The notes under the pieces were generated by a model. It made no database searches, had not been told where the DNA came from, and worked only from the letters and a program-made list of their open reading frames with translations. 64,000 nt of DNA from Isoetes taiwanensis (taxonomy: Eukaryota > Streptophyta > Lycopodiopsida > Isoetales > Isoetaceae): contig JAJEKV010000030.1 of the NCBI GenBank assembly GCA_021234155.1, forward strand, positions 3,260,761 to 3,324,760. Direction: 5' to 3'. Of this stretch, positions 22,440 to 33,900 are shown piece after piece. Made by a program: the position numbers and the translations under genes. Positions within the stretch are counted from its first letter, which is position 1, and every line of letters begins with the position of its first letter.

Positions 22440-23850
22440 AATTAATGCGAGAAGCATTGGAAAAGAGAGCATTGCAACACATACGTTTCAATGGAAAATG
22501 TGGACCCATTCTTCAAGCAACATTTTGATGCGGAGTTAGAGTCCCTTCAAGGTTGCAAGGTCGCGGTATAAAGTTGTGTGAAACAAGTTGAGGATCAAAA
22601 GCCGCAGATGGAATCAACTTGTCAACAATAGTGTTGTTAGGGTCTAGGATGACCACTCTTTCCAATATTGTTTAGCCTTTATATAAAATGACTAGAGGTT
22701 GGCTTGTTCATCATGAGGGTGGAGAGGCTCAATTTATGCACCATATCATTCGGTAGCTCATATACACCGATGATGTGGACCTCTTAACTTACACCTCAGC
22801 TGGCATGCAACAACGTTTTGACGCCCTGGATGCTTTCTGTCGGGCCACTAGAATCGCATCAATTTAACTAAATTCCGGTACCTCTCATCTTGTTTAACGT
22901 CGGGTCAAAGCAGCCCTCCTTCACTTATCAAGATTATCATTAAGACTTGTGCCCACTTACAGAGTGGGGTGCGAGTCTTTGGCACATCAATTTGGCTAAG
23001 GCTAAAGTGCTTTTCATCTTGTTTTCATGTCAGTCAAGGCCATCGTCCTTCACTTATCAACCTACAAGTGCCCAGAATTAGAGTTCACTATCACCACATT
23101 TTGGGACATTTGTAATGGGAAGCGAATAGCAAAGATGCAATCTTGAGCGATAATATAAACTAGAGCTTTATGACTAGACCCACCAGTCACACTTGTTCAG
23201 TGTATTGGAGGAGCCCGTTCTTCTATACGGATCGAGATGTGGGGACCGGTGGTATCACATACCACTAGTAATAACTTAGAGCGGTTAGAAGGCCTTTTTG
23301 GCTCAGGCACTTGGAGTAAAGTCCATGGTCCCGTATTAGATACTTCTGCAAGTAACTTGTTTATTGCCTCTACAAAGGGTTGTGCTAGTATATCACCTCA
23401 TATACTTTCGAAGATGGTTAGCATGGTCAACACCCACCTCCCAAAACCTCGCCTATGCCATGGCCACGGATCCATAGCATACCTCAAAGCTTTGCTAGAA
23501 AGAAGCAAAGATCGAATTAGCTCTCAGATGGAATGGTACAAGAAGCATTATAAAATTTTCGCCAGAGGATCCTATGTCAGGCTGCTCATCTTGGGTGCAT
23601 GCCACTTCCACAACAAGCACCCCAGGATGTTGAGGCTTTGGAAATGGTAAAAACTGCACATTACAAAAGTGAATCAATCCACGGCAGAGGGCTCCAACAA
23701 TATCTGCGAACCATTTTACCTCTAAAACTGTCGACTCATTGCGTCCATTCAGCGGTGCTCTCACCTTCCAGTGGAGCAGGGCAAATGAATCGGGAAGCCC
23801 GGAGGGGGTGTAAGCTTGAAGGAGAAGAATGGAATTAGCTAGTTCTTACC
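22440..23850 (+). pseudogene. LINE reverse-transcriptase remnant (left copy)
   Basis: Fragments of a non-LTR retrotransposon ORF2 in order: a LVNNSVVR segment before the missing QGCPL block; GWLVHHEGGEAQFMHH (about 22,693-22,745); the RT catalytic motif YTDDVDLLTYTSAGMQQ (about 22,763-22,815) followed by FDALDAFC; then a C-terminal region with GSGTWSKVHGPV (about 23,300-23,340) and SPHILSKMVSMVNTHLPKPR (about 23,390-23,450). YTDD replaces the usual YADD. There are many stops and frameshifts and no endonuclease is visible. The right copy shows VHQGCPLFPMLFGLYINQLE. Confidence 0.7.
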
Positions 23851-24324
23851 TCCATTTCTAGGGTCATAAGGTGATTGGGTGGACCCTAATAAGGCTGCAC
23901 TTGTATGTTGACTAACTGCTAATGGGATTTTCTGCTAAACCCAAATCAATTTTGACATTGAACCCTTATGAAGCATGACATGGCATGACACTTGTCCATG
24001 TCTAGCATATGATTGATTTGAGCAATCTGAATTTTTGAACTTGTCCCTACTTGAGTAAATGAGATGAACTGGATCATGCTTGAGCTAGAACATTTGGGGT
24101 CGAATTGCTACATTGTTTTGTATATGTATTGTGGATAATATATCTTTTGAAGTTATGTTGTATTTGATGGATATTGGAAATATAAAAATAGTTCAAGTTT
24201 CAACTACAGTGGAAGATTCAATTCTTCACCAACTTATAGATAAAGTTCTTTATACCATCATAGCATAGTCTTGTAAGTTTAGACAAGATCCCGAGTTGCC
24301 AGGAGGGTCAAATCGGGAGGCTCG

Positions 24325-25010
24325 TCATAGTTGGTATCAAAGCTTAGGGATAACTTGTAGGAGTATGTGGGCCCATGTGGGGTGCTGGTATTTGATCCTT
24401 GAATGTGCATGCTTGGCGTTCACGAGTGTCGGCATAAGCGGGTAAAGGCGACTACTAATAGCGTTCCTAGATGGTTTTGCGGTTAGTTGGTCAGGGTGGT
24501 TAAGGAGCGTTACATTTGGTATCGAGTAGGTCGGTAAGTCGGGTTTGGAGCCTCATGGGTGCCTACATGGGCCGGGTAGTGCACAACCTTGGTATCATAG
24601 TGTCAGCGGCATACATGGGTAAATCATAGTCTTGGATGAATTAGAAGCGAGAGCATAATTCACAATGCAGAGGTGGATACTTTCGAGAGAGCGAGCATAG
24701 TTCTGAAGTAAGAGATTATGGCCCATGGGAGATGGTTTGAAGTCTTGGATGCTCTAGGGCCGAGCATAGCTCGATGGAGATTACTCTTGGGCCATGTTGA
24801 TAGTGGGAGAATGTTAGGCACCATCGGGGCCAGTCCATTATGTGCTATAAGCCCTTGCTACGGTGACTTCTACGTTTCTAGGATCTAGGCCGGCTTTATA
24901 TTATTTGTAGCGAAGCGACTCTGCGGCACTGCAACATATGCTACATGATTGCTGCTTGGTCTTTTCATTTCTAAGTTGCTGCTTTTAGTGCTATGGTGGG
25001 TTGTTTGTTA
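24325..25010 (+). mobile_element. LTR-retrotransposon debris with PBS-like and PPT-like signals (left copy)
   Basis: TTGGTATCAAAGC at about 24,333 resembles a plant initiator-Met primer-binding site (usual core TGGTATCAGAGC), preceded by CA. GATAGTGGGAGAATGTTAGGCACC at 24,800-24,823 resembles a purine tract followed by an LTR start (TGTTAGG). The 480 bp between them has no coding motif. The right copy is at 27,480-28,140. No pair of LTRs could be matched, so this may be a fragment of a non-autonomous element. Confidence 0.35.
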
Positions 25011-25019
25011 ATAGCATTT

Positions 25020-26262
25020 TTGGCTGTTGGGTCTTTCACAGACTGCGAAAGCTTGTATAAACAGTTTTGAATGCTTTGTCTCTGCCAAAGTAGTAACTAA
25101 AAGTTGTCTGATTAATAATGTTCTCAATCACCTGTCCGACCGGCCAAAATTACAGATGTTTATGAGTAGGCTGTTTTCGCAGTTTATCTTAGATGGCGAG
25201 AATGTCCCTGAAGCACATTGAAGTTGAATCTTGGAACGATCTTAACCGCCCACGACCAACCAACGTCACATGAGGAAGTGTGGTTCGCCATATGCACCAT
25301 CAAAACGGTACATCCAAGGGCACAAAACAAAATATTCTACCAGCCCACCTCGCAGGGGTTGCCCTTGGGGCAACCCGAAATTTTTTGGTCCTGAAAATTA
25401 CTCCTTCCAAAAAATCGAACTGGTTCAATCAGCATTAGTGTTTCCAGAAAGAAGAATAGCATTGGCAGCTGCCCATCCACCTACTACCGGAGCTGCACTT
25501 CCGAGATCCCTCAGCATGCTCTGCAGTCGTAATTCATTTCACAAGCTCATTTTTAGAGATTCATCTACTTCAAAACAATACAGTGCCGGATTTCAATTGC
25601 ATTCTAGGAACGAATGTCAAAGATACTTACGTTTCTATAGCCAAGGCTGTTCTAGAGCCCCTTATTTTTCTATGGGCTATTTTGGTGTTAAGAATGAGGG
25701 AAGCACAGGGATAAGCCAAAAGGCCTCTTTTAAAGGTCAGTACAGCCTCCATCTCTGCTAGTTCAACATGCTGATTCCATTTTCTAAGGGTTTCCTTTCC
25801 TTTCTTGTTTGATTTTACTTCTTCCTTGTGAGAGCTTGATGGAATCACTCTTGTAAAAGTAATGGTTTAGGCAATTCAAGAAGGATAAAGGCTTGTTTAT
25901 CCTTCTGTGCAGAAGGCTGTATTGGGGATAATGAATTGTTTTAAAGCTTAATAAGGGAGAGGGATGAACCCTTGTTAGCTGCGTGGTTACTTCATTCTGA
26001 TAACAAGGGACCTTGTAGAGCATAGGACATTAGAAGCAAACATTATGTGCGTGAAGATATACCTTCTGAACCTCATGTGACAATAGGGCATTGCGGGAAA
26101 ATGTACCTTCTGAACCTCACGTGACAATAGGACATTGTATTGTTTGGAGAGTAAGGCGGTTAGTAGCATAATGGATGGTGTGCTGCTTAAATTTTGGCAT
26201 GTGGCCTGCATGTGTAAAACTCAGTTTCATTTGCAGCATTAAAAATATAGTCTCAAGGTGGA
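25020..26262. other. Palindrome-proximal region (left arm)
   Basis: Long ORFs on both strands (for example 25,270-25,761) show no recognised domain and are not collinear in frame with the right-arm counterpart (26,735-27,223). A tandem pair of about 50 bp (CTTCTGAACCTCATGTGACA then CTTCTGAACCTCACGTGACA) lies at 26,041-26,140. No promoter or origin was recognised. Confidence 0.5.
25356..25376. other. Perfect 9-bp stem hairpin
   Basis: GGGTTGCCC, loop TTG, GGGCAACCC, followed by GAAATTTTTTGG. The right arm keeps it near 27,127-27,150 with slight changes. A shorter relative occurs at 60,646-60,670. Confidence 0.6.
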
Positions 26263-26437
26263 TTTGGTCAATCTGAAGTCATTTTCATGAAGTCCAGTGA
26301 AGCAGCTGCTCCTGTACAGCTGAATAGTTGACATAGCTGAATAGTTGACAATCTCTCTGCCAACGAATGACTCAATCAACAATTATATAATTGGGCGAAT
26401 ATTCAGTATACAATATTCTTTACTAATTTACTTATGA
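26263..26437. other. Spacer at the centre of the palindrome
   Basis: About 175 bp lie between the point where both arms read CAGCATTAAAAA (left) and its complement (right) and are not repeated. The spacer holds a tandem pair of the 15-mer AGCTGAATAGTTGAC near 26,316-26,350 and an AT-rich second half. I see no gene and no adapter-like sequence in it. A spacer of genomic DNA fits a real inverted duplication, an amplification fold-back, or a misjoin of two haplotypes. The sequence alone does not choose among them. Confidence 0.8.
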
Positions 26438-27479
26438 GACTACCCTTTTTAATGCTGCAAATGAAACTAGGTTTATGCAGGCCATGCCAAAATTTAAGCA
26501 GCACACCATCCATTATGCTACTAACCGCCTTACTCTCCAAACAATACAATGTCCTATTGTCACGTGAGGTTCAGAGGGTACATTTTCCCGCAATGCCCTA
26601 TTGTCACATGAGGTTCAGAAGGTATATCTTCACGCACATAATGTTTTGCTTCCCTGTGTCCTATGCTCTGGGTCCTTGTTATCAAAATTGAAACCACGCA
26701 GCTAACAAGGTTCATCCCTCACCACTTCGTAGCTTTAAAACAATTCATTATCCCCAATATAGCCTTCTGCACAGAGGGATAAACAAGCCTTTATCGCTGG
26801 CGGATTTGCCTGAAGCCATTGCTTTTGCAGGTGATTCATCGAAATCAAAATCAAACAAAACCAAATCAATGCGTGGTATCCTGTATTCGCCAGCAAATGA
26901 AACCGGTCGACATCGGTATCGCCGACGTCGATTAATTGAATGCGGTGGACGGTCTCGAAATGGCTTGTGAAATGAATTACGACTGCAGAGCATGCTGAGG
27001 GATCTCGGAAGTGCAGCTCCGGTAGTAGGCAGGGATGGGGCAGCTGCCATCGCCATTCTTCTTCTGAAACACTAATGCTGATTGAACCAGTTCGATTTTT
27101 TGGAAGAATTTTCAGGACCAAAATTTCGGGTTGCCCCAAAGGGCAGCCCGCGAGAATGAGCTGGTAGAATATTTGTTTTATTGCCTTGGATGTACCGTTT
27201 TGATGGTGCATATGGCGAACCACACTTCCTCATGTGACGTTGGTTGGTCGGTGGTTGGCGATCGTTCAGTATTGATCCTTGAATATTGCTTGTGGGGCGA
27301 TTACCGAAGAACATCCGGCGTAAATGGGTACCGACTACTGTAGCGTGGAGCAATTTTGGCGATTGGTTTTGGGCCGGGGTGATTGAGAACATTACACGAG
27401 GGATAACTTTAGTTGCTGCGAGGAGACAAGCATTCAAAAACTTACGTGTTTTATACAAGCTGGCGATGTGAAAGACCCA

Positions 27480-28140
27480 ACGACCAAAATGCTATTGAAA
27501 CAACCCACCCACTTAGCACTAAAAGCGACAACTTAGAAATGAAAAAGACCAGCGATTGACATGTAGCATAGAAACAAGCCTTGAGCTGTTAAATACAAGC
27601 AGCTAGATCTAAGCGATAGCGAAGCAAGGCGATAGCATAATGGAGAGTGCGATGGTGCCTAACATTCTCTCCCCACTATCAACATGGGCCCGTTATAATC
27701 TCTCTTCTTTGGAGCTATGCTGGATCCTAAAACATCAAGACTCTCAAAGCGATCTCCCCATGGGCAGTTACAATCTCTTACTAAGAACTATGCTGTTCTA
27801 GAGTATCAATCTCTTACTAAATTATGGATTCTCGACCATCCAAGACTATGATTTACCCATGTATGCCAGTGACACTATGATTGCAAAGGTTGGTACCAAA
27901 TTGCGAGTCAGCAGGCACCCATGGAGCTCAACCAGACACCGGGACCTACTCGATACCAACCGTTCATGCCACCCCAGGACTAACCAAGCGGGCAAAAACC
28001 ATCTAGAGCGTTTATTAGTAATTTGGCTTCTACCGTTTATGGAATACCTCGAGGCAGCGCGTACGCATTCAAGGATCACAGGCAATCTCCACTGGGCCCA
28101 TTACAATTCTACAAGTTATCCCTAAGCTTTGATACCAACT
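27480..28140 (-). mobile_element. LTR-retrotransposon debris (right copy)
   Basis: Reverse-complement partner of 24,325-25,010. On the minus strand it carries TTGATACCAACTATG (as the PBS complement, near 28,120) and TTGATAGTGGGGAGAGAATGTTAGG (near 27,660-27,684). TTGGTATCGAGTAGGTCC occurs once more inside it, near 27,950. Confidence 0.35.
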
Positions 28141-28619
28141 ATGACGAGCCTCCCGATTTGACCCTCCACGGCGCTTCGGGATCTTGTCTAAACCTGAACT
28201 TATGCTTTATGATGGTATAAAGAACTTTATCTATAGGTTGGTGAAATTGGATCTTCCTTGATTCAAACTTGAACTATTTTATATTTCCAATATCCATCAA
28301 ATACAACATAACTTCAAAAGATATATTATCCACAATACATATACAAAACAATGTAGCAATTCGACCCCAAATGTTCTAGCTCAAGCATGATCCAGTTCAT
28401 CTCATTTACTCAAGTAGGGACAAGTTCAAAAATTCAGATTGCTCAAATCAATCATATGCTAGACATGGACAAGTGTCATGCCATGTCATGCTTCATAAGG
28501 GTTCAATGTCAAAATTGATTTGGGTTTTGAGAAAAATCCGTAGAGTTAGTCCAGCATACAGTGCAGCCTTATTGGGGTCACCCAATCACCTTATGACCCT
28601 AGAGAGCGGAGGTAAGAAC

Positions 28620-30000
28620 TAGGTGTATTCTCTTTCTCGCCGGGCTTCTTTACACCCCTCTGGGCTTCAGTTCATTTGCTGTTCAATTCGAGAAGGTGAA
28701 ACTTGCCGTGGGAATGGGCCATAGTAGTCGATGCTTCTTTAGAGGTAAATGTGTTCGCAGATATTGTTGGAGCCCTCTCAAGCGTGGGATTGATCTGACT
28801 TTTGTAATGTGCAGTTTTTACCATTTCCAAAGCCTCAACATCCCAAAGCTTGTTGTGGAAGCATGCACCAAGATGTTGCTTCCGATTATTGTGATCCTCC
28901 TCGGTTTGTACCTTATACGCTCTTGCACATTCCATCTGGAGAGCCAATTCGATCTTGCTTCTCTTTCTAGCAGGCTTTGAGGCGTTATGGATCCGTGGCC
29001 ATGGCATAGGCGAGGTTTTGGGAGGTGGGTGTTGACCATGCTAACCATCTTCGAAAGTATATGAGGTGATATACTAGCACAACCCTTTGTAGAGGCAATA
29101 AACAAGTTACTTAGAAGTATCCTATCTGGGACCATGGACTTTACTCCAAGTGCCTGAGCCAAGGCAGCTCTAAGTTAGTACTAGTGGTATGTGTTACGGT
29201 CCCCATCTCGATCCAGGTATAGAAGAGCGGGCTCCTCGATGCTTGAACAAATTGGTGGGTCTAGTCATAAAGCTCTAGTTTATATTATCGTTCTGCATTG
29301 CATTCATTCGTTTCCGGACATAAATGTCCCAAAATGTGGTGATAGTGAACTCTACTCCTAAGTACTTGTAGGTTGATAAGTGAAGGACGATGGCCTTGAC
29401 TGACATGAAAACAAGATGAAAAGCACTTTAGCCTTAGCCAAATTGATGTGCGTTTCAGCACTCTGGCACCCCCAAATACTTGTAAGTGGGCACAAGCTCC
29501 ACGTATTAATCTTGATAAGTGAAGGAGGGCGGCTTTGACTGACGTTAAAACAAGATGAGAGGCACTTTAGTCCTAGTTAAATTGATGCGCATTCTAGTGG
29601 CCTGACAGAAAGCATCCAGGGCGTCAAAACGTTGTTGCATGCCAGCTGAGGTGTAAGTTAAGAGGTCCACATCATCGGTGTATATGAGTTACCGAATGAT
29701 ATGGTGCATAAATTGAGCCTCTCCACCCTCATGATGAACAAGCCAACCCTCTAGCTGATTTATATAAAGGCCAAACAACATTGGAAAGAGTGGTCATCCT
29801 TGGTGGACCCTAACAACACTATTGTTGACAAGTTGATCTGACGGTGGCTTTTGATCTGAACTTGTTTCACACAACTTTATACTGCACCTTGCAACCTTGA
29901 AGGGACTCCTAACTGCATCAAAATGTTGTTGAAGAATGGGTCCACATTTTCCTCCATTGAAAACGATGTGTTGCAATGCTCTTTCCAATGCTTCTCAGAC
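28620..30000 (-). pseudogene. LINE reverse-transcriptase remnant (right copy)
   Basis: Minus-strand counterpart of 22,440-23,850. RT region: LVNNSVVRVHQG, CPLFPMLFGLYINQLEGW (about 29,735-29,825), EGGEAQFMHHIIR, YTDDVDLL (about 29,670-29,695) and RFDALDAFCQATRMRINLT. The C-terminal part reads ILSKMVSMVNTHLPKPR (about 29,015-29,065). The GCPL-FGLYI and YTDD blocks are RT motifs typical of LINEs. It is inactive as read. Confidence 0.7.
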
Positions 30001-30180
30001 ACTAATGGGATTCAGCTATTACGAGCATTAAAGCTGGGTATCTGTGAACTTTTATATCACACACCATTTTTATTTCATGTATGGCACTGTAGTAGAACGC
30101 TGAAGAGGCCACATTCCATAAAATGGCATATGATGGCATTATAGTTTCCTAGAATATGCCTATAGCAAGTAAATGTTTGC

Positions 30181-30224
30181 CTCCTCCTCCTCCTCCTCCT
30201 CCTCCTCTCTCCACCACCACCAGA
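30181..30224. repeat. CCT/CCA microsatellite (right arm)
   Basis: About 8 CCT repeats, then a CTCT break, then four CCA-type repeats. Mirror of 22,206-22,262. Confidence 0.9.
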
Positions 30225-30229
30225 TTTAC

Positions 30230-30957
30230 TAATTCTCTATATGTTTATACCTCTCCAAAGTCAATCAATCCCCGACACTTCTCAAAATTGTGAAAGACCT
30301 ACTAATATCCAATACAACTATCTACCGAGTAGTATGATTCGCTCCTCTTTTAGAATAAGGTTTCATTTGTATATTCCCTTCATGTCTTTTACTGATTGTA
30401 GACTTTGTAGCTGCTATGCATATGGATAATAGAGGGTGGAGTAAACGGAACTCTTGGGTTGGAGATGGGGAAATCCCTGGCCAGAAATATCATCCATGAG
30501 TTAAGGGTTAAACTATCTGAGCCAAAATTACAAGCCTAGTAACAAGAACAAGTTGCACGCTTAACACATGAAAGGTGAGATTGCGATGAACAGATACACA
30601 AGGTAATGAACGGTGAGATTGAACTGCTCACAGCCTTCAATAAAATCCACGTCTTCGCGCCACTCATAGCTGCATGCTCTTCAATCCTGTTCTAATCTGC
30701 ATATTCTTAATCTGCATATTCTTAATTTATTCTTGCATCGAGCTTCACGGCTGTCTGGATTTGAATAGTGTGCGTTGTTTAAAACAGTGTCAATCGCAGA
30801 AGCATGACTAGGTAAGACCGTAAGTTATGGAAGACAAAATTTTTGCTTAGAATTTTTCTGGGTTTTGGCGAACATATTCCTCAAATAGAGTCTCGGTTGA
30901 TGCTGGAGGCGCGATATACATAGACACCATCCCAGGCATTCTGAGGAAGATCCAGCT
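30230..30957 (+). other. Upstream region of the right transporter copy
   Basis: Between the LINE remnant and the transporter ATG. It has a tandem pair of CTGCATATTCTTAAT at about 30,697-30,728 (single in the left arm) and a possible leader around 30,650-30,957. I see no clear TATA box at an expected spacing. Confidence 0.4.
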
Positions 30958-33900
30958 ATGGCTTCGGATATCAGAAGCCCTCTCTTGACGAAAGACAATT
31001 CTGCAGCATTTTTTCCTGTCTTATGTACTTTGGTGGCTACTTTGGGGTCATTATCGCTTGGCATGTCGGTAAGTGCATTTTCACAATTTCTTGTAGGTTC
31101 TATGAATTTAGGAGTATATGGACAATTTGTTGTGGGTTTTAGGAATTTAGAAAGGATATATCAAGTTTATAAACTCATTCTACAACTGCTGAATGTTATA
31201 AGAGAAGTGCTCCTGTTTTTTCATTCCGGTCCGAACATAGTTCCTATTTTTTGTTGCAGCTTGGCTACACTTCTCCAACTCAGCCAGCTATTATGTCAGA
31301 TCTCAATCTTACATTGTCAGAGGTACACTTGCAGAACAATCAGAGTTTACTGTATGGCTTATTCTTCTGACATGTTTTACTATATTGCAGTACTCTCTCT
31401 TTGGTTCGATTGTTAATATTAGGAATGTGGGTGGCCTGATACAAGTGGACAAATTGCGAACTATGTTGGGAGGAAAAGGTTTGTTTATACTTTTCATCTA
31501 GTAGCCTTAGTCATTGATTAGCTTCTGTTGGCTTGAAACATGCCTGTGGCTTTGAGTGACCAAGTTCCTAATTGTTTCCCTAAATTTATTGAAGCTGTCC
31601 ACTTAAAACTGAAATTTCAGTGTTAAGTTAGTGCGTTTAGCAAAATTTTATAATTGCACTCGAGCAAGTTGCTTTATGCTTTGGCTCGTTAACGTAATTG
31701 ATTGAAGTTACCTGGTTTAATCATTGTTCAATGGTGTAAGTATGCTTTGGTGCTCCCATTTTGGCAGTAAGCTATGAACCATAATGCATGGCCCTGGTCT
31801 TTTGAGGTTATAAAGACTTATTATTGAATACATAATTTTCCTTGTAGCAGGCTTATCTATTTCCATGTCTATTTATCCTATCAAATATCTCATTGTGTGG
31901 TTTTTTATGGCTTGCTGCTGTCTCGATACCAGGTTTTCACTGCGTAGTACATCCATATTCATGCAAAAGCTGCTGTCAAAAAGTGATCATAGCTAAAGCT
32001 AGTAAGTATGACTCCCAAGATAAAACTTTCTACTATTCCCCTCAAAGTCTGGAACCTACATATTGGCTGCTTTATCACATATCGTTTCTTGCAAATGTCT
32101 ATACTCAATATTGAAAAAACCCATGTCTCTACTGTCGAAAAGCCTTACACTTACATTATGGCATGCAACCTTGCGATACGATGCGGCATACTCTCTCTAT
32201 TGACATTTTTTACGATTTTTCTTGCTGGAACATTGAACTGCCATGTGGAGTGCATGTGTCAAATCTAAGTTAACCTCCAGTGTCTTCTAAATCTAATAGC
32301 AGTCATATTTTTCTCTTCTAGTTTGGAGTGAGACAATATCATGTAATCGCATCGATCCGAGCCATCGGATCGCCATTCTGGGGAGGGACGAGCCACTATA
32401 TAAGGCTCTTTCCCCTTCAGCACCGGTTATCGGCGTCTTCTCACAGCAGCTTCCTTCCTTCTCGGAGCTTCCCTCCCTTTCCAATCCTTTCTTGCCCTTC
32501 TGCTGATCCAATCCCTTTCCTGCGACTAACGATATCTTACTAAACTTTTCCATAGGAATGAACGCAGGAGCATCGGGTAACTATGTTGGACCCGTGGTGG
32601 TCAGGATCCGATCTTTACTGGCGGGCAGTTGACTCGGTATTTCGGACTCCGTGATCACCATGCCATGCCCACATCGAGCAGCGATGTGAGCCATCCAGCC
32701 CGACCATGCCATTTCCGGCATGCAGATGCCATTAGGGCATGCATCTGACTAGCAGCGGTTCAACGGCGCGCATGAACAAGCAAATTCTTTATACGGTACT
32801 TCATTCTCCTAGCAAAGTGTGGCGGTCAGGTGGTACTGCGAGGCTGAGGAGTGCATTCAAGAAGGGGAGCCACTTTTGAGCGGACGTGAGGGTCTTGTAG
32901 TGAGGAGCGGGCCAGCCGCGTTTTTACGTATGCATAAGGAGTAACATGGGTATTTCTTACTGGAGTGACACGGTATTTACGGCGATGACCATGAGGTTAA
33001 CACAACATAAGTTGTTTTAGAGAGCAATACAACTATTGCCACCTAAAATTGACGCATAGTCCCTAAGGCTGTGACAACATAAGAATGTTTTACATCAATA
33101 GAACTATTAAACTTTTGACTAGACCATTGTATTTTCTTGCCGTAGGTATTTCTTGCCATGTAGCCATTGTATTTCAGAGACACATACATAGCCCATGGTA
33201 TTTCTTTACCCATAGACTAGGGTATTGCCATAGACCATGGTATTTCAGGACATAGACCATGGTATTTTACTTGCCATAGACCATTGTATTTCTTGCCTTG
33301 GTATTTCTTGCAACATACCATGGGCCATTTCGGAACATACATACAGCCCATGGTATTTCTTGCCATGAACCATGGTATTTCAACGCCATGGTGCCATGGT
33401 ATTTCTTGCCATAGACCGAATGAGTATTTCTTGCCATGCATGGTACCATGGTATTTCGGACATAGACCATGAGCTGTTTCCGGTCATAGACCATGGTATT
33501 TCAGGACTTATAGACCATGGTATTTCTTGCCATAGACTTCATATTTCTTGCCATGGTACAGCCGTATTTCTTGCCATACAAGACCATGAAAACATTTCAG
33601 GACCTAGACCAAGGTATTTCCGGACATAGACCATACAATTGAATATGTAGATATTACTAGAGAATTTAGGGTATTTAGGGGCGGAAGGTAAGCATATTTA
33701 TGATATTCTCAAACGATGCGGTATATGTCAATTTAAATCATCGGCACGAATTTGTGGGAACTAATATATCGATTTTTAAATTGGGGTGTATCAATGATGG
33801 AGGCAATAGTTGTCACTGCCCAAAAACACCTAGCTGTTGTACGAGCACTCTTTCAAAAGCGGGGCTGGTGTATGGAGTCGCGATTACACTTTCTTTAAAC

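Larger units (their letters stand above)
1..26262. repeat. Left arm of giant inverted repeat
   Basis: This arm matches the reverse complement of about 26,438-59,975. Anchors in matching order are the carboxypeptidase exon at 189-270 (59,715-59,787), transporter exon 1 at 21,323-21,433 (30,958-31,068), the GGA/GGT tract at 22,206-22,262 (30,181-30,224), the LINE YTDD motif near 22,763 (near 29,690) and the duplicated motif at 26,041-26,140 (26,555-26,640). The match continues past the left edge, since base 1 pairs with about 59,975. The arm has one private insertion at about 2,075-3,550 and lacks the 8.8 kb element of the other arm. Small differences are frequent and look mostly like base-calling noise. 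Confidence 0.95.

Noticed and set aside
25270-25761. 163-codon ORF near the palindrome centre as a gene
   Set aside because: The right-arm counterpart (26,735-27,223) is on the mirrored strand but diverges in frame, and no domain or splice structure supports it.
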